From the NCBI GenBank assembly GCA_029204225.1, contig CM055094.1:28940107-29004106 (forward strand): 64,000 nt of DNA, given 5' to 3'. A program made the translations under genes and the position numbers. Below the pieces are notes generated by a model that was given only the letters and a program-made list of their open reading frames with translations, was not told where the DNA came from and searched no databases. Source of the stretch: Diphasiastrum complanatum. Taxonomy: Eukaryota > Streptophyta > Lycopodiopsida > Lycopodiales > Lycopodiaceae. Every line of letters starts with the position of its first letter. Position 1 is the first letter of the stretch. Below, piece after piece: positions 33,295 to 64,000 of the stretch.

Positions 33295-34050
33295 TGAAAG
33301 ATATAGACATGAGGAAATCTACATGAATGAAAGAGCATATGCAACTTGAATAGAGCTCTCTTTGATATATCATTACTTTATCATGACCCTAATTTTATAC
33401 AACTCTTTTTTGACTTTAAGGTAGAATCTCAAACTGCATAGTGGAGTTTGCCTTGGATATCATGGGCCACTTCTCTTATAAAATAAGGACACTTGTAAAG
33501 CATTCAATGTGACTCCAAAAAATCAAGGCACATAATGGCTCAAGGCATAATACAAGTGCTTTCAAAGTTTTGGTCCATAACTTCGGAGTGAAACCAATAC
33601 AAATACACATCTAGCTAAACTTTACCAATTTTAACAAATATCACATGACACAGAGAAATTTAAACCTACCATCATTGGAGGCTTCTAGAAACTATGTGAG
33701 TCTCCGTGATAATTAACGACTTTCTTAGTGGCAACTCAAACTTGTGGCAAACGTTGAATTCTACAGGAAAATGCATTATGTTGGGGGAGACTAGAACCCC
33801 AATAAGCACTCTTATGGTGGCTCCAATAAGCACTCTTTTAGCCAACTCAATACCATACACAAAAAACATTAATAAAATAAAAAAGTACACACTTAAATAG
33901 ATCCCCGCAATTATAATCGCACAATAGAATGAGGCCCTTTGCCGTTGGATGCCTCTAGAACATTTAGATCTCGCCAATCTGAAGTAACTACAGCTCTTGA
34001 GATTCCTCCAAGTGGCAGCTTTGACTCGTGGCTAGCATCCGAGTGGGCGA
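33295..34050. other. upstream flank of the UPL gene, nothing recognised
   Basis: No ORF of note. A short duplicated phrase (MAATAAGCACTCTT) occurs near 33803 and 33826. The promoter of the UPL gene probably begins within the last few hundred bases. Confidence 0.3.
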
Positions 34051-34058
34051 GTTTTCAA

Positions 34059-34064
34059 TATATA
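34059..34064 (+). promoter_or_regulatory. candidate TATA box of the UPL gene
   Basis: TATATA lies about 35 bases before a CT-rich stretch that is typical of plant transcription start regions and 5' leaders. There is no other support. Confidence 0.35.
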
Positions 34065-34095
34065 GTGCCACCAAGCGCCCCCACCCTCACTCTTT

Positions 34096-34096
<1 letters not shown>

Positions 34097-34131
<35 letters not shown>
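34097..34131 (+). repeat. (CT)n microsatellite in the 5' leader region
   Basis: About 17 CT units, followed by 150 bases that remain strongly pyrimidine-rich, as commonly seen in plant 5' leaders. Confidence 0.9.
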
Positions 34132-34132
<1 letters not shown>

Positions 34133-34373
34133 CTTCCATTTTTCTTTACTCTTTCTTCGGCTGCTTTTGCATCTTTCTCCTCCTTTTTCCTCCCTCTCTC
34201 GCCTCGCTTTCGATCCTTTTCTGTCGGCCATCGCCTCTCCCTTACTTAGATCTCCGCCCAAACTCCAAGAATTCGCTCTGCCCACTTCATCGCTCCACCT
34301 GCGCCGCTTGCCCCCTCAGATTTCAGCCCTCTTCTTCACTTTTTGGGATCATCATCCCCTGCGCTGTGTGTGC

Positions 34374-34388
34374 ATGGAGTCAGTGTAA
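34374..34388 (+). promoter_or_regulatory. short upstream ORF (MESV) in the UPL leader
   Basis: ATG GAG TCA GTG TAA, wholly upstream of the main start. If the transcript begins near 34090 this would be the first ATG scanned. Its stop overlaps a GTAAGT that could also act as a splice donor, so it might be removed. Confidence 0.4.
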
Positions 34389-34455
34389 GTAAGCCAGCAG
34401 CAGCAAGGCAGCGAGTGAGTGCAGACAGACACAATAGGGGGCGTCAGTGGAAGAC

Positions 34456-34479
34456 ATGCTCAGGTTCTGCAAGGGCTGA
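34456..34479 (+). promoter_or_regulatory. short upstream ORF (7 residues) in the UPL leader
   Basis: ATG CTC AGG TTC TGC AAG GGC TGA lies 29 bases before the chosen start codon. Being out of frame with the main ORF, it could lower initiation. Confidence 0.4.
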
Positions 34480-34508
34480 GGGACTGTTCCCGGGTTCTGG
34501 ACCTCATC

Positions 34509-62529
<28,021 letters not shown>

Positions 62530-63780
62530 TGGCGAATTATTTTGTCAATATTAGTGAGTGTTAATTCTTTTGAAAAAGGATCATGATATAGTCATGGGAA
62601 GCATCTAGCTGGATTATTATGCTAGTATCCAATATAATATGAACTTGAGTAGGCTTGTAGAGAGTTTCCCACAATGTGCAGATCAGAAAGATGTAAAGAT
62701 CTGCTTACTGCTTGTAAAGTGTTTAGTATACTGTCTTTGAGGCAAAATAATTGATTTTGCTGGCTTTACCGATTGGTTAGGCATGCTCACTATCATCTTG
62801 GAAGTCCACTTGTAGCTGGAGGTCATTGGGCATTCTTTAGCCTGTTGATTATAGCAATCTATGTCAATTTTTTTGAGAATGAGATGTTTTTTTATGGTGA
62901 GTAGACTCTTTCAGTTTGTTTTCGTTCATACTAAGCAATTTTGATGAGTACCTTACAGTTGCTGTTTCACAAACTTCATTATTTGACTTTATAGTGGTTA
63001 TTGAACCCTAAATGTTGAAAGCTACAAATAATGGTAATAGTCCTTGTTGTCACACACTCTGGTAAATTTACTCCGTGTGTGATATACTGTTTTGCTGATC
63101 CCCAATGTCGAATAACTTTTTGGTGGTCTTATATTTATTTTATGATTTACAGATAAAATTGTCACATGTAAATTGATTTTTCTAGGTAGGAACCCATTTG
63201 ATGATCTTCAGTATAAAGTTTTATCAGATTTTGATGCTTAAGCAAAAGTAACCACCTTATATGATGAGTTGGGTTTGTCTGATAACATTTGGTTCTGTAG
63301 GAAAGTCAAGAGTAACAGCATTAAGGCTAGGTCATAAGCTTCATAGTCTTGATGTAACATTGGCAATAGCATGTATTTCCCATGAGAGCAATTTTCCATT
63401 GCGGTTTATTTTGGCAATTTCGAGCATCTGCCACTCAGGAAAGATTGCATGCCTTTGTTATGTCAAGTACTACTCTAGACATAACATAAATATATCTTTT
63501 AGGAAGGAAAAGAAGCCAACTAAAAAATAACCCGACAAAGAAAAATTTCCGTAGAGGTCCTATTTAGCTCCTATTAATGATGTAACTGGTCTTAGCTTTG
63601 CAAATGGTGGTGCCTCTATCGAGAACACTCTTTACAATGTACGTTCACTATGGCATGGTCGCATTTGTTGGGGCTTTTACGACCTCATTGTGTGATGCAA
63701 TGCCTTGTGCACAGCGATCATTGAGGGGCCTGCCATGCTACAAGAGAGATATTGGGCCTTTGGTTCACAACCTTGCACGC
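62530..63780 (+). other. 3' untranslated region and downstream flank of UPL
   Basis: No canonical AATAAA is obvious soon after the stop; AATATAATATG near 62629 is a weak candidate for a polyadenylation signal. No further gene is recognised. Confidence 0.4.
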
Positions 63781-63969
63781 TTCTATTGCCCATGGTTTTT
63801 CATTGTTCCACCAGTGCTGCACCTATGACCCCGTTATGTTTGTGGTGGGGCCATCTAGGCCATCAGTACCTTCACCTTTCTATTGCTTATGGTTTTTCAT
63901 TGTTCCACCAGTGCTGCTCTCATGACCGTTATGTTTGTGGTGCAGCAAGCTAGGCCATCAGTACTTCCT
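63781..63969 (+). repeat. 97-bp tandem duplication
   Basis: Two imperfect copies starting TTCTATTGCYYATGGTTTTT (63781 and 63878) and ending CTAGGCCATCAGTACYT. Confidence 0.75.
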
Positions 63970-64000
63970 TCTTGTTCAGCTCTAGTAGCAGCAGGCCCCT

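Noticed and set aside
33939-34388. 149-codon ORF over the CT-rich leader
   Set aside because: Low-complexity translation of a pyrimidine-rich leader; only the short MESV uORF at its end is likely relevant.

Overview
This is a window of a large, repeat-rich land-plant nuclear genome. The evidence is a long intron-containing gene with GT/AG introns, Ty1/Copia and Ty3/Gypsy retrotransposons primed by the plant initiator-Met tRNA motif (TGGTATCAGAGC), and CT/CA microsatellites. I cannot place the species from sequence alone. No rRNA, tRNA, CRISPR or bacterial-type gene was seen.

Layout. 1-9.1 kb: unrecognised ORFs, a minus-strand gene-like fragment, and Copia debris, including one complete 1.3-kb LTR sitting between two internal regions. 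9.1-28.7 kb: a three-level nest. A decayed plus-strand Copia (A) was split by a 13-kb insertion (B, target duplication CAATA). B is an LTR element with about 6 kb of interior lacking any sizeable ORF. Its 3' LTR was in turn split by a nearly complete Copia (C, target duplication GAAAC). 28.7-34 kb: an inverted LTR fragment, a second LTR, and a decayed minus-strand Gypsy integrase.

34.1-62.5 kb, plus strand: one host gene, an orthologue of the giant HECT E3 ubiquitin ligases UPL1/UPL2. Fifteen exons join in phase with no frame break into 3,889 codons: ARM-like N-terminal region, UBA, UIM, acidic tract, UBM-like motifs and a C-terminal HECT domain with its catalytic Cys. A 33-nt first coding exon is followed by an 11.2-kb intron that has collected a 289-bp tandem duplication, a hAT-type non-autonomous DNA transposon (8-bp target duplication) and a 6-kb Gypsy element whose integrase is partly inverted. 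62.5-64 kb is 3' flank with a short tandem duplication.

The only gene likely to serve the plant is the UPL. Everything else is transposon-derived or unrecognised. The UPL would make a cytosolic/nuclear E3 that binds ubiquitin and target proteins through its long N-terminal part and passes ubiquitin from an E2 via the HECT cysteine.
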